DNA of 64,000 bases from Sipunculus nudus (GCA_026874595.1 CM049311.1:64517953-64581952), one strand, 5' to 3'; counted from the stretch's first letter, positions 1 to 26,329 are shown. The notes: generated by a model from the sequence alone, not told the origin. Numbers and translations: made by a program.

Positions 1-112
1 AGCCTTGTGACGCCTTGATATGCAAATATCAGGGATTCACCCTACGGACTTTACAGGGCTTTAGTGACAAGAGCTGGCACTGTGTTAAGTCTATTGGTAC
101 ATGGAATCACTT

Positions 113-132
113 TTTATTGTAAGCATTTTATT
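113..132 (-). terminator. Two AATAAA polyadenylation signals
   Basis: On the minus strand AATAAA occurs at 132-127 and 118-113, about 75-95 bases after the TAG of the P2X7-domain-like gene. This is the usual place for a short 3' UTR end. Confidence 0.45.
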
Positions 133-207
133 AGGAAACGCAAATACTAAAGCCCTGGCAGGGCTAATAAATTGTTTGCTAATTCATCAATTGTTCTTTT
201 GTGTAAT

Positions 208-626
208 CTACCATTTATGACCAACGTAAGGAACACCCTCTGGGTTTGGTAACAGTTTTCTAAGTTTTGTCACTCTGCACATGGGCATCATCTCACACTT
301 GCTCCAACAGGTGATTTCACCACTCTGAGTCAATGCCCTTGCTTTCTTTGCTTGGTACCTCAGATCAGCCCAGCCTCCCATGTTTTCCATTAGCTTCCAG
401 TAGTGCCTATACAGTTCATGCCGTATTCTGATATTCTCCACACATGGAGGCTGTCCATTCTCCCTGGCAGCAAGGTACGGAAGGTGAACAGGGCGTACAG
501 CCATACATGGTGTCTTGTAGTATTCTGGGCAGTCTGTGTCCAGCTCTTCTCCTCCTTCTTTTGCAGGGCCACGATTCACTCCACAATGCTCAATTCCATT
601 TCTTTTTTTCTTGGTTGCAGCCTTCT
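208..626 (-). CDS. Exon 2 (terminal) of the P2X7-domain-like gene
   Basis: The acceptor is TTCATTACAG. Two bases complete codon 39, then 138 codons run to TAG. The exon holds the whole cysteine-containing domain. The open frame continues upstream of the first in-exon ATG, which shows that this exon alone is not the gene. Confidence 0.7.
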
Positions 627-1159
627 CTGTAATGAAATGTAGTAAATAAAAAAAATTTCTAGGGCTTGTTGCTGCTTACTTCTTTCAAGTGGCACTGAAT
701 TTTGATATTTTTATATGTGCATGTTGTACAAAATTTATATTACTATTCTAATTAGGACATTACTTTGTTTATATCCATCTTATTATGAAGAAGTGATTTA
801 TTTATTTTGTAGCCTTCCTTTCAGTAGGATATACATTCTAATATTCATATGTCTGTTTAGAATGAAGAAATAAACTAATTAAGCAGGCATTCATTGCCTT
901 ATAAATTAGACTAGTCCAAAGATACATACATCTTATTGTGAAATAAGGAATGTTTTTATGTTTTGATAGTCAATACTTTCTGAGATATATTCTGTTCAAA
1001 ACAGAAACGTCATTCATTATGAATAGTGATAATTATTTACTTACTGTTTTGTCCACTTGAGTCAAGAAGATGTCCATAACCATGCTCCCTTAGCAGTTCA
1101 CTTACTGCAGAGAAATCGTCATATGGTATCTTCACAAATGAAAATTTGCTGGATGTCAT
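208..1159 (-). CDS. P2X7 intracellular-domain-like protein, complete two-exon gene (177 aa)
   Basis: Join of 1159-1045 and 626-208. The ATG at 1159 opens a 38-codon exon ending in a GTAAGT donor in phase 1. An acceptor at 627-628 restores the frame, and TAG lies at 208-210. The C-terminal half resembles the cytosolic ballast domain of P2X7: an N-x-R-[IL]-RH-x-x-YR-x-Y block at residues 103-114, then MMPMC at 151-155 followed by KLRK and a PEG-x-x-Y-x-G ending at 159-174. Cysteines at 71, 79, 100, 145, 149 and 155 could bind zinc. The lysine-rich stretch at 39-47 could be a nuclear signal. No membrane segment or P2X channel is present. Free-standing proteins with this domain are known in invertebrates. 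The gene sits on the same strand as GluN1, between its last visible exon and the window edge, so it is probably nested in an intron. The gene structure is well supported; the family call rests on motif memory, and the function is unknown. Confidence 0.65.
1045..1159 (-). CDS. Exon 1 of the P2X7-domain-like gene
   Basis: Encodes residues 1-38 (MTSSKFSFVKIPYDDF onward) and carries one base of codon 39. The donor reads ACA|GTAAGT. No in-frame alternative ATG further downstream would keep a similar length. Confidence 0.65.
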
Positions 1160-1743
1160 TCTGTGCAGCTAGGTTATACCTAATGTTCACTCTAACAACT
1201 GAAGCAATTGACAAATGTTCTCTTCCTGAGAAATCTGGCCTCTAATGTGAAGTGTCAGAGAAGAGAAAAAATGTTGCAAAATCCTCACCACAGCAATGAT
1301 ACTGTGTCTGGCAGTGTAATGACCGTACCACCCTCCCAGTATTCTTTGTCTGGGGAAAACCCTGAGGACAGTGAGGCTGAGCTGCAGTGTTATGAATGAA
1401 CTTATATATGTTAATTACTATGCTCCAAAATTGTTCTACCAGTCTGTGAGACAGATGTGTACAAATGTTGGAGAATATTGCAGAACTCATTCTCTTTGTA
1501 AATATACCTAAGTGCCAGTCATATCAATTAACATATTTATATACTATATAAATATACTTGTCCAGATATCAACACACGTAAGAAAAATCAAAATAATTCA
1601 ATATTCAGTTGGTCTTCTAAAGTGTTTCCTCATGTTTTTTTTTGTTACAAGTCCATCCATAATTAATAAATTTGAATTGGTTTTTGCATGTTTGCTGTGA
1701 AAATAAATGTTCATGTGTCTTTAGAGTCAATGCTGATACATTT
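1160..1743. other. Upstream region of the nested gene; nothing recognised
   Basis: AT-rich sequence with short open frames on both strands. No splice-consistent exon, TATA-like element or repeat could be assigned. The 5' UTR and promoter of the nested gene should be here. Confidence 0.3.
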
Positions 1744-1744
1744 T

Positions 1745-1784
<40 letters not shown>
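1744..1784. repeat. (TA)n microsatellite
   Basis: About 18 uninterrupted AT dinucleotides lie directly upstream of the LINE target-site copy. They create spurious Ile-Tyr open frames. Confidence 0.95.
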
Positions 1785-1785
<1 letters not shown>

Positions 1786-1800
1786 CATATACATATACAT

Positions 1801-3215
1801 AGAAGATGAAACATACATTCATCTATTTTGGTCATGCACATTTGTCAAGTTAGTATGGTCAAATATACTTTTATGGTTAAAAGAGAATAAAGTGGCTGAA
1901 CAGGATTTTAGTTTTGACTGTGCACCAATAATATTAGGTGATTATACAGACATTATAGGCAGTATTGTACTTTTTGTTAAAAAATATATATATGACTGTA
2001 GAGGTAAAAGCAACAAGCCTTTGAAAGGAGCTATCTTGTTTATTAAACATGTGAAGGAAATAGAAAAATATATTGCTTATAAGAAAGGAAATACTATTGT
2101 ACATGATAAAAAAATGGAAGAAACTGAACTTTCTTACAGAAAGCAGTAACACACCAATCTTAAATTTATAATTTAGGGTTATAGGGTCTTTTTTTATCAT
2201 GAAATAGTTTACACGTAGACATTTAAGTGATTGATAAAAGTATGTTAATGATATGAGTAGATATATGTGATAACAACTGTTATAAATAATCAATAAAAAG
2301 GAATGTTCATTTATATTTTCACATAAGGGTAAATTGTATTGCTAGCATACATATATAAATGGGCAATGAATTGTGATTAATTATAAAAACGTGGTTACTT
2401 AAGTTTTACTGAGTTAGGTCTGTATAGGGAAGTCCGTATCATATATTAACGGTAAGACAGGCATTGTTATGAACCATTACAATTTGTTTGGCTCATGAAT
2501 GTAATTTTCATCAATTTAAAAGAAGGTGACAGCTATAGCATAAAGATATGTATGTTTCACTTAATTATCACTAGGTGACAAGAGAGATTTAAAGCATGTA
2601 AAAATAATAATTAATAGGGTATAATGTAAATTGTCCCATGGGTGTACTTGGTCTGCCATTCATGCAATAGCTATTCATTGTAAAAATTGTTAACCTTCTC
2701 TTACAATAATAGGTAAATAAACATCCACTATGATAGGAATAATTGAATGATGTATTAATCATACAAAGATTGTTATATTAGAAAACCAAAGTTATATTTT
2801 TTTTATAAGGTGATATGGGGATATCTGGTTTAATATGCAACAGGAAATCAACATATTTTTTTTTATTCACAGCTAGTAAGGTATATATTGTAATCAGGCA
2901 GTTAGTTACTTGAGGATTAGAATGAATTAGATCAAGTTTTTTATAGGGCCCTAGGGTCAGATGAAGTTAACATCCTTGATAATTAAAAAATAGGTTTAGT
3001 ACAGAGGTAGCTAGGTACCAGGTGTGCATTAATATAACAGGTTGCATTTGTATTATAGATCTGTTAAAATTTAAGGATTAGTAACAATTTTTGTTCTATT
3101 GAAGTGTTTTGCTTGCAGAGATCATATCTCACCTGTGCCAGATTGTCTCCTGTTTTTCATCCGTTTTTAAAAATGTTTCTGTGCCTGTACTTTTTTGATT
3201 CAATAAAAAAAAAAA
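1801..3215 (+). mobile_element. 5'-truncated L1/Tx1-like LINE with poly(A) and target duplication
   Basis: The insert starts with coding sequence from the end of a LINE ORF2 and continues about 1.07 kb as AT-rich 3' sequence. It ends in TTCAATA followed by an A tract at about 3203-3217. AACATATACATATACAT occurs exactly at 1784-1800 and 3216-3232, consistent with a 15-17 bp target-site duplication; the first two A bases may belong to the tail. The target is an AT-rich microsatellite, so some of the match could be low complexity. Most of the element is missing at the 5' end, as expected from incomplete target-primed reverse transcription. Confidence 0.7.
1802..2149 (+). pseudogene. C-terminal end of LINE ORF2 (reverse transcriptase)
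   Basis: 115 codons to TAA. The frame opens with DETYIHLFWSC, the E-T-x-x-H-[LI]-F-[WF]-x-C zinc-binding motif found after the reverse transcriptase of L1-type and Tx1-type elements. A later KxxIYDCR ... IEKYIAYKKGN stretch is typical of the extreme C-terminus. The frame is intact but lacks the endonuclease and polymerase domains, so it is a dead fragment. The ATG assigned upstream lies in the TA tract and is not real. Confidence 0.75.
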
Positions 3216-3353
3216 AACATATACATATACATATAAATACACCCTTCAAATTATTCCTTCCAATAAAATTGCCAGTAAACAATATATATACCTCTTCATT
3301 ATTTTATGCATAGTTTGGTGAATAGTTTCCAATATATTGCTTTGTGGTAGGTT

Positions 3354-3355
<2 letters not shown>

Positions 3356-3388
<33 letters not shown>

Positions 3389-3440
3389 GTGAGGGTGTCA
3401 GAGAGAGTGAGCGTATGTGTGTGTCTGTGTGAGTCTGAGA

Positions 3441-3497
<57 letters not shown>
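3356..3497. repeat. (GA)n followed by (TA)n microsatellites
   Basis: GA/GT-rich tract at about 3356-3437, then about 27 TA dinucleotides at 3443-3497. Confidence 0.95.
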
Positions 3498-3499
<2 letters not shown>

Positions 3500-3839
3500 G
3501 TATAATAAATAGCACGTTAAACTGTTTGCATTAAACTGTGAGTCTTTCTGACAGACAGATAGACAGACAAAGAATATTACATGTAAGTCTGAACTAAATC
3601 ATAAAAATGCCCCACTCTGATCCCCGGCACAAGCTGTGGAAGCACTGGACACTGGCTTAGCTATGCAAGCACAGATTTCTTGCTGTCCAGGACTGGAGCT
3701 CAGGCAGGAGAGCGCTGGACACCAGTGACACAGCAGGGTGATCACTTGATTAGATAATAATGAGGTGTGGCTAATTACCAGATGTCTTCAGGGAGTGAAC
3801 AGGGTAGATTCTGCCAGGCAAACCAGGGATGTGAGTGCT
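3498..3839. other. Intronic segment, nothing recognised
   Basis: Contains a slightly GC-richer stretch (3600-3740) with direct echoes of CACTGGACAC. It has no open frame and no repeat family seen elsewhere in the window. Confidence 0.3.
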
Positions 3840-4890
3840 TGGCCTTTAAGCTCAGATGACTAATAGTCAGCTGAGCTTAAAATACAGATAGCACCGCTAG
3901 TCTTGAGGAACATATGCAACTGTTGATGATCGATATTCAAGGCAAGAACTGTGGCAATCAATGTGTTAGTTACTTAAATCTTGAATCTTGAGCTTTGTAT
4001 CAAATTTTTAATTATTCTTGGGTGCACAAATAGTCCCATAACTGGAAAAATATATGTTGCAGTGACTTGATTTAAATATGGCAGTGACTTAATTTCAGTT
4101 ATCCAAGGAGATTTTTCAAGGACCTCCCTGGATGTCAAGGTAGAATATTCTAGGTATGACAGTAAAGTCGTGTGCTCTGTCTTGCTGTCTGGGTGCTTAA
4201 AATTGTTTTGGCCAGTAGCTTGCAGGATATAGGTCACTATGACCCAATTTCAGGTGTCAATGGAGATTTACCCAGGATCTCTCTGAATAACACATTAGAA
4301 GAATCTAGGCCTAAAAGATACAATCTGTGTCCTGTCTGACTCTCTGGGTGCTCAAAATCATAATTTTGGCCAGTAGTTTGCAAAATATAGGGCATAATGA
4401 CCTAATTTCCAGTTTCTAGGGAGATTGGCCTATGACCTCCCTATATTTACAGTTAAAGTTTCCAGGTGTTACGGCTATAGTTTGTGCCCTTATAATGGAC
4501 ATGTTGCTTCATCAAAAATTGAGGAAATATGCAAAAAAAATTGAAATAATAAAGGTGGCAAAACCAGTCTTAAGCAATAGACAAAACACTCCATGATCTA
4601 TATAAATGGAAAGAATCATGATGATCAATGCATTAGTTATTCAGATACTAGAGCTTTTGTATCAAATTTTAAATATTTCAGGGTGCAACAACATGCCCTG
4701 TAAGTCAGAGAATATAGGTCATAGTGACCTAATTTCAGGTGTCCAGGGGGAATTTACATGGACCTCAATAGATCTTCAATTTGAAGTTCATGGAATGAGT
4801 GGTTACAATTTGTGCCTTGTTAACAGACAACTAGACAACAGAAAAGAAGTGATTTGTTTAGCTCAGATGACTTTCAGTCAGCTGAGCTAG
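3840..4890 (-). repeat. Decayed tandem family A, minus orientation, with hairpin starts
   Basis: Three to four degenerate monomers contain blocks such as GTGACCTAATTTCAGG and TGGACCTC, the reverse complement of the A monomers at 45.2-54.5 kb. Hairpins AGCTCAG...CTGAGCT at about 3851-3879 and 4859-4888 match the hairpin that starts the composite elements at 45111 and 51484. This suggests one or two old copies inserted in the opposite orientation. Confidence 0.65.
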
Positions 4891-4999
4891 AAAACTGTGA
4901 ACACACACATTGTATTTATGTTTGACTAGGAATTCAAAACTGTTGTATGCAAAACAATAGCCTTTATAATCAAAATTTGACATTGAACATGTAACTTAC

Positions 5000-19784
<14,785 letters not shown>

Positions 19785-19794
19785 GGCTAATGAT

Positions 19795-21060
19795 CTGAAA
19801 ACAGAAAACAAAATACCTTTTAAAGGCAGCTAGTCATGTACCTTTTCTGTAGTCTTTAAGTGATTTCAGGCTTACTCTGTGTACATAATAAACTGTAGGT
19901 TACTCCTGTTAATAAAAGTTCTTATGAAGCCCCTGTGACAGATGTAAGAGCTTGTTTACCTACAGGATATAAGTAAACATGGTACATTCAGCAATGTTTA
20001 CAAACAGAGTAACATGTAACCTTGGGATGATTTGCTGCATGTGTGTGGAACACTCGCAGCAAAATGACCTTTGCAAAACTCTGGTTCCTCTACCTTACTA
20101 CCAGATGTCCTTGCTTAATGTGTTTGGATTATTTTGACAGCCCCCCCCCCCCCAACACATACACATTAGATATATTATATGTACAAAATGAACAGCCTAT
20201 GTATTTTGGGATCCGCATTTTCTCCCCAAATTTACAAAATGGGATTAGCTTTAGTGAACAGATATCAACTTTCGGAATGAGCCCCTTTGAGGTATGACAA
20301 TGGTCTAAAGATTTAGAAGAACAGTTTCAGTTTTTCCTTTACATTTTATAAACTGCTGCTTCAGGGCCCCTCCATATACGTGTTCATATTCTGAAAGCTG
20401 ACAATGGGCTCTTCATTATTTCATTATCATATATAGGAGTGTTTCAATTACTGGTTGTTATGAACAGAGGTTTAATATACCTTTACTATTTTTTATTTCA
20501 TTAAGGAGGAAAAAATGATGCTCAGTACCAATGCCCTTATGAGGAGGCGTTTTAATACATGTACAAACACAGCTTACCTGTACAAACATATATATATGGC
20601 ATTAAATGTATACATGTATTTATGGAACGTCATTCATAGTGACATAATAGTGTAAAACTTTAAGGAGTTACAATTAACCATTAAATATGAGGCTTGTCAA
20701 ATCCGGAAACCTTTTTGTTGGCCTGTTCAATTCCACTCTTACATGGAGGGTTTTCCTGTGTTTAGCAAGATATCCCAAAACACCAGTATTTGTATTTTTG
20801 GGAGATCTGAAAACTAGCGATATTATAAATATTTAAAGAAACTTTTTTTTATCACACGGGTTAAGCTTAACATGCACTGAAGTTCATTTACATATTATAT
20901 AATATATACAGGTTTGTAATACTTAGTAATATTCACCTTTCCAATTGAAAGGCATAAATTTAGTTGTGCCTTTCTGCAGGAAAATTTGCCTTTCCCCTAC
21001 AGATGCAACCAATTATCATATAAAACTTTCAATCAGTCACTCATATTTTTGTCATTTCTG
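19795..21060. other. Leader intron of GluN1, mostly unremarkable
   Basis: Contains a 13-base C run near 20143 and AT-rich sequence. No exon could be supported. Confidence 0.3.
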
Positions 21061-21073
21061 CAGAAAAGGTTAC

Positions 21074-21500
21074 CTGTGGTAATGGCACACTGCACAGACT
21101 TGGACTCTCAAGAGCATGACACTGCTGTCTGGGGATTGCTGGAGTCAAAATCTGACTCCAATAATGCACCGCGTGGCATAAACATGTACACTGACAGCGG
21201 AAATATACAAGTGGTGAACAGGAGCCAATTTAGTCCGTTAAAATGCATTGGACTTTGTGAAAAGTAGTTATATATCATGTAAAACGAATTAACTTTGCGA
21301 CTCTTTTACCTTATTTATGCTGAAATACCGTGGATGGCGTCTTATGACTCTTATCGGCACTGCTTGACAGTACATTCCTCCATGGTACACTTTCTGTGGT
21401 TATGGCTGCGTTTTGTGTTCGTTAGACATCAGTGACGTCACAAAGACGTCACAGTGATCAGTCGCGCGTCACCTTCAATTGACTGACATCATGTTTGACT
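21074..21500 (-). promoter_or_regulatory. Candidate GluN1 promoter and 5' leader with CRE
   Basis: A perfect CRE, TGACGTCA (21433-21440), is followed within 15 bases by AGACGTCAC and then by CGCGTCACC, in a CpG-containing stretch unlike the flanks. On the minus strand, two donor-like sites could end a leader exon: AAG|GTAAAA at 21310 and CAG|GTAACC at 21074. A 10-codon upstream reading frame starts at an ACCATGG near 21384. This fits the need for a non-coding exon upstream of the acceptor at 19795. The transcription start is not proven. Confidence 0.4.
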
Positions 21501-22840
21501 GGCTTTTTATTATCAGTTCTCAGACAAGGAATAATTCGTAAACACTGTCATCTGTTTTGTCATATTTTAGATTGTCTCATACAAAATCAAAACAAGGTAA
21601 GGCATTACTTTTTACGCTGGTAGTCAGCGGAATAACTCCTGCAACCTTTGGACAAGAAAGGTTTACACTGCTTTACATGTATGAAAAATTATCCCAGAAT
21701 AACATGTTGACACGGGTACTGGGACGTACTATATATAGGAGCATAATATATATGCGAGGCTGAACTTCAACAAATTGGGGGAATACACAATTATAGCTCA
21801 GCTGACATCTTACTATAAGCTGATAAGTAACCCAGTACATGAGCTGTAGTGTAGTTATGGTTAATCATCCGTCCGTTAATTTTGTGTAAAATAATAAAAG
21901 AGAATTTGGTACCAGGCTACACTTGTCAAGTAGTATGGACCTTCCCACAGTGCCCAAACAGAAGAGATCGTTTGAGTAGAAACGACCTCTGGCGGAAGGG
22001 TGGTGGTAATGGTTCAGCGTCTGAAGGGCAAGACCGTCAATCTTTTTTTGTGGGGCTGGGGTTTAGACTGATACTCTGCTCTATCATGCCTCTGTTGCTC
22101 TGCAAATTACAGAGATCTATGAAAGCCAGGTTAGCTGAGGGTTTCCATTATGAAATATTTTGTTTTTGGATATTTTTCTTTATTTATAATGTATAGGGAA
22201 CATCATTCATCTTTCTAACACTGACTATAAAATGAAAAATGCCTTTCCATGAATTCATTTGCCTGTCTGAGCCAGGCGTAAAGGTGTTTTATGACCCCTG
22301 ATATATTAATATATATATATATATACCTTTTGGTGTCTGTGTGACACATTTAATTAATACATTACAATTAAGTACAAGGTTTTAAAAATAAGGTATTATA
22401 CATGTATCCTCTACATTTTTAAACCAGGTTTAGATTTATAATATTTCAGAGAAAACTCAGAAATGGAACCAAAATCTTACTCTAATTATTAAATATTTCA
22501 TTTCCAATATATAAATATTATTATCTGAATAAAAGTGGGATGCTTTCATTGGACATCCCCCTGTGCTTAAAAGTGAGGGGATCTATATATACCCCCCCCC
22601 CCCCCTCCCCCATTGACGCCCCCTGTAGGTTACTGCTCCTGGAGTGATTGTGTCAAGCCCCAATCCTTGCGACGTCTTCGCTCCTGTTTTCACCAGTCTA
22701 CTGTGACTGGATTCGGCATGTTTCCCACCGATTTATGTATTAAAGTTATGTCTTTCCATGTACATATAGATCTGAATAAAGCAACCGGTAGGGTGTACAT
22801 TTTCTTACACCTACGTTTCAGTATATATGATAGACGACTT
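21501..22840. other. Intergenic, nothing recognised
   Basis: Open frames of about 100 codons occur but show no recognisable domain or splice partner. A C run lies at about 22592-22605 and a short TA tract at about 22308. Confidence 0.3.
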
Positions 22841-22844
22841 ACCA

Positions 22845-22930
22845 CACTACGTCAACATATGAAAAACAAATATGTGGAGATGTTCCATCAGCTCCAGACG
22901 GCCATCTTCAATGATCTTCTCATAAACATC
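22845..22930 (-). other. Exon-like segment flanked by splice signals
   Basis: On the minus strand an acceptor-like GCAAATCAG ends at about 22931 and a strong donor G|GTAAGT lies at about 22844. One frame reads VYEKIIEDGRLELMEHL before a TAG, so it cannot be an internal coding exon in that frame. It may be a further leader exon of GluN1 or a remnant of another gene. Weak evidence. Confidence 0.2.
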
Positions 22931-23400
22931 TGATTTGCAATGTTTACATATAGTGTTGCCATCTAGTGTTGACATTTGAAACTATGCTTTAGTAGTTTGT
23001 AAAATATCCAGCAGATGTCAGGAGCGTACATAGAAATGTGCCCCAGCCATCCCTTCGTTTTGGCTTCCAATGCCCCCCTTGCATGCAGTACATATAAATA
23101 AATAAATATAAATAATTATGCCATTTTACGGCTTGTTATAACTATGTATTTATATTTGTATATAAAAATCTTCTTTGAGACAGCGACGGTCTTGCAACCG
23201 TGGCTTCAAATTTCTAACCAACAGTAAGGTAAGCGTTCCCGTATTTAATCATTATCAGAATAAAAAACCTTGAATGAAATTAAACAAATTTGTATGAACA
23301 AGTGCTTGTATTCAGGAGATAGTAATGCATACCTTCGGTTCATCTTTTGATAAAATCATGCGGACAGTGCCCATTGAAAGTAATTACGTGTAATATAACA

Positions 23401-23475
23401 GGGGTGTATCCAGGATTTTTTCTGGGTGGGTCGTGATCATAATATTTTGGACCTTTTCCAAGGGCATGCGCAAAA
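23401..23475 (+). repeat. Fragment of GTGTATCCAGGATTTT repeat family
   Basis: GGGTGTATCCAGGATTTTTT, then GGGTGGGTCGTGA and TTTTGGACCTTTTCCAAGG. The reverse complement (AAATTTGGACC, CACGACCCCCC, GCATACACCC) occurs at 27265-27365. Confidence 0.5.
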
Positions 23476-23603
23476 TTTTAGCCAAAGTGGGGAGGGGGGA
23501 GTCATATGTAAATGCGAGAAGTACCAGAAAGTGGGAAGCCCCTGCCAAGGTGAACGCGTTGAAAAAAAATTGCATTATCTTTGGATAAGTTTAAGCTCAA
23601 TGT

Positions 23604-23997
23604 TAACCAGGGTTGCCAGCGGTCTGGGTAAAAAATATAAGTCAGGGAATTATTTGATATTTTTGGAAGTCAGGGAAAGGTCTAAGAATTTTTTTAATGG
23701 CTGTTCGAATTTTGTTATCATGTTGAAAGAGTTTGGCATCTCTGATAAAAATATGGTAAGTTTGAAGGATGGACCGATTCTGTTCATGAGCAGTATAATA
23801 TAAAGAATGCTGGATCTGATGTATGATTCTGATGTTCCATACACTTTTCCATTGAAGGTTTGGCTGTAAAATGACGTTTTGAAACCAAATTAAAAAGTTT
23901 TGTGATGATTTATACTTGAAAACTAGCTAAAGGTCAGGGAATAGTCAGCGAAAATTCAGGGAATTTAGTCAGAGTAAGCTGCTGGAAACCCTGTTAA
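23604..23997. mobile_element. Small TTAA-flanked element with CAGGGTTnCCAGC inverted ends
   Basis: TTAA-CCAGGGTTGCCAGC at the left and GCTGGAAACCCTG-TTAA at the right, about 386 bases apart. TTAA duplications are the mark of piggyBac-type transposition, while CAGGG termini are also common in hAT elements. No 8-bp duplication is visible. The interior is non-coding with repeated GTCAGGGAA blocks, so this is a MITE. Confidence 0.6.
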
Positions 23998-23999
23998 TT

Positions 24000-24660
24000 A
24001 GTACACATCGATACATGTCTTATATATTACTTATTTTCTCATGAAAATGTTTCATGTAGCCCAATTGGCATTTTCTGTAAATGTTATCCATGCGGCCTCC
24101 CACGTAGGTTTAAAAGTCGAAAGGCGAAAGATTAATAAATAATTACATCTTTTGTTGCTCTTAGCTCAAATATTAACTTTATAAACATGTAATATCAGTA
24201 TATGCGTGGGTTTAAACTTACATATCACTTCGATCGTATATGCACAACAATATTTAATTGGACTGGTTTTCGTTTAGTAAAATAAGTTAGCAGGGACAAC
24301 GGTTTGCCAACTACCCGCAGATTTTGTTGATGACAAATTAATGTGTTTTCATGTTATTCTTTGGAAGGATAATATCTTTTTTACATTTTACTTAAGGATA
24401 ATTTAGCATTAAACAGATAAAAATCATTAGCAAAATCATAAAGTTAAACGTTTCAGTTGAAAATGGAGATTAATAGCTCTATATAGTGAATGATGATAAG
24501 TCCAGCTCACTCAGAATTTATTCTGTGTTTAAGTGTTTGCAGGTTGTTCTATCATAAATATTGCCTTGAGCGGTTGCCTTTGGGTGGTGTTTCTGGGTAC
24601 CTTTAGTTCTGATGTTTTCGTTAACCTACCAACTCATATTAACACTGATTTCCCGCTTTA
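24000..24660. other. Intergenic, nothing recognised
   Basis: AT-rich; no supported exon or repeat. Confidence 0.3.
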
Positions 24661-24669
24661 AGACTGGCT

Positions 24670-24900
24670 TACACATTGACGATTTCACCGCGATGTGTCC
24701 CAGTAGGCTGTTACGATGTATTCCCGATGACAAGCCGATGCAGCCCCGATATGTTCTAGAGTGACCCCAACACTAGACGTTTTTGAAAATGTTAAATAAT
24801 ATATCCAGATGTCACCCCGATATTCCCCGATGTGTCCAAGCTGGTGTTACTCCATGTCAAGTCGATGTCATAACGGGGGCGACATCAGCGATGACCAACT
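24670..24900. repeat. GC-richer segment with repeated CGATG/CCCGAT words
   Basis: Dense recurrence of CGATG-T, CCCGATG, CCCCGAT and GATGTC within 230 bases in an AT-rich neighbourhood. It looks like a decayed short-period repeat. Confidence 0.4.
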
Positions 24901-25394
24901 TGTATATAACTGCGTATAAGTAATATGCAATGTCTTGCAATAATCACGCTGCATGGGCTCGATTGAATATGAATAGGCCTACTGACATGGGAAAAGACTT
25001 GCAAGGACTGAGCTGGTTAGGCTATAGACTTTTCCTCGAACAGGAAGTGCGCCATAAATTCAACTGATGTTCAACTGATTTGCCGCTCCAGTTTCTAGTG
25101 TTTTTTTGGTGGCAAATGAGGACTATGTTGCTAATTTGTTTTCTTGCTTAGATTTCTAAAAAGAAATCTTAAAGGTATTGAAAAAAAGACTACTCTTGTG
25201 TAGATTACATGCGCACTATACATTGAATGGAATCGAATTTTGTGTTTGTCCTCATAAGCATGCACATTTCCACGCATATTGTATCGAAACCGATAATAAA
25301 CAACTGCCCCATGGGCCATCACGCTCAGCTGAATTCGACAAACAGGCGATGCATGTATTAATTATTATTATATTAATGTAATCAGGCGTTTTAC

Positions 25395-26035
25395 CCATAG
25401 GCCTTAGAAATATGATACAGTGACCTTATTTAGGGTTTCCAAGATTTAACCAAGAACTCCCTAGATGCCAAGTTCTGTGTAGATTGCTACGATTTGCACA
25501 CATCAAGCTTATAGGGTGTTATATGCTCGCAGAGTATGGGTCATAGTGACCTTATTTAGGGTTTCTAAGAAGATTTTACGGGGCTCTCCCTGGATCTTAA
25601 TTAAAATAGAAGTTTCTAGGTCCAACTGCTAACATTTGTACCTAAATGCTCAAATCATGTCTTTTGCCTATCTCACAGAATATAGGTGATCGTTTCCCCG
25701 TATAGCTCCACAGTGACCTAATTTCATGTTTCCACGGACATTTACCAACGACCTCCGTTAATATTACATTAGAAGATTCTAGGCCCAACGGATACAATCG
25801 GTGCCCTGTCTGGGTGTTCTAAATAATGCATGTCTTCGGCCTGTAGGTCGCAGAATATGGATCACCATGACCTAATTTCATGTTTCAAGCAGATTTGCCT
25901 AGAAATTCCCTGTGTAGCGTTTGAAGATTCTAAACCTAAGGGATACGGTTTCTTTTCATATGACATTCAGGGCCCTGAAATCATATTTTCGTCTCAAAGA
26001 TCGCAGAATATTAAACCAGGTAAAAAACTTACCCC
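25395..26035 (-). repeat. Decayed family A monomers
   Basis: CAGTGACCTTATTTAGGGTTTCC, CATAGTGACCTTATTT and CAGTGACCTAATTTCATG recur at about 135-185 bases with TCTAGG-[CT]-CCAA blocks. This is the same layout as the A copy at 3.9-4.8 kb. Confidence 0.5.
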
Positions 26036-26329
26036 CTCTGAGATTGTGTAAATAAGTCTAACATTTTGTATTTTTTATATTCTATTTTCTCAATCAATAC
26101 ATATATACAGGCTGTACACAGGCGCAAAAACTGTGTAAGCTACGTGTGACCAATATAGTTTGCCCAGCTGTTCTCATGCTGTTCTGTATTGTGTTCAACA
26201 GTTGTGCATGAAAAGTGGCTAAAACGTTGGATCAAGAAGGCAAAGGCAAGCTAACATAGGTCACAGGTCCGATGTTGTTGTTCAAAATGTAAAGCCTCAG
26301 TTTCTCCTTTTTTTCCTATGCATAGAGTT

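Noticed and set aside
208-579. A single-exon gene starting inside the terminal exon of the P2X7-domain gene
   Set aside because: The proposed start is GTG and the frame is open further upstream to a clear splice acceptor at 627-628, which joins in phase to an ATG exon at 1159.
20986-21267. Coding exon on the plus strand preceded by TTTCTGCAG
   Set aside because: No partner exon or recognisable domain. The same stretch has a good minus-strand donor and lies in the likely GluN1 leader, so it was not called as coding.
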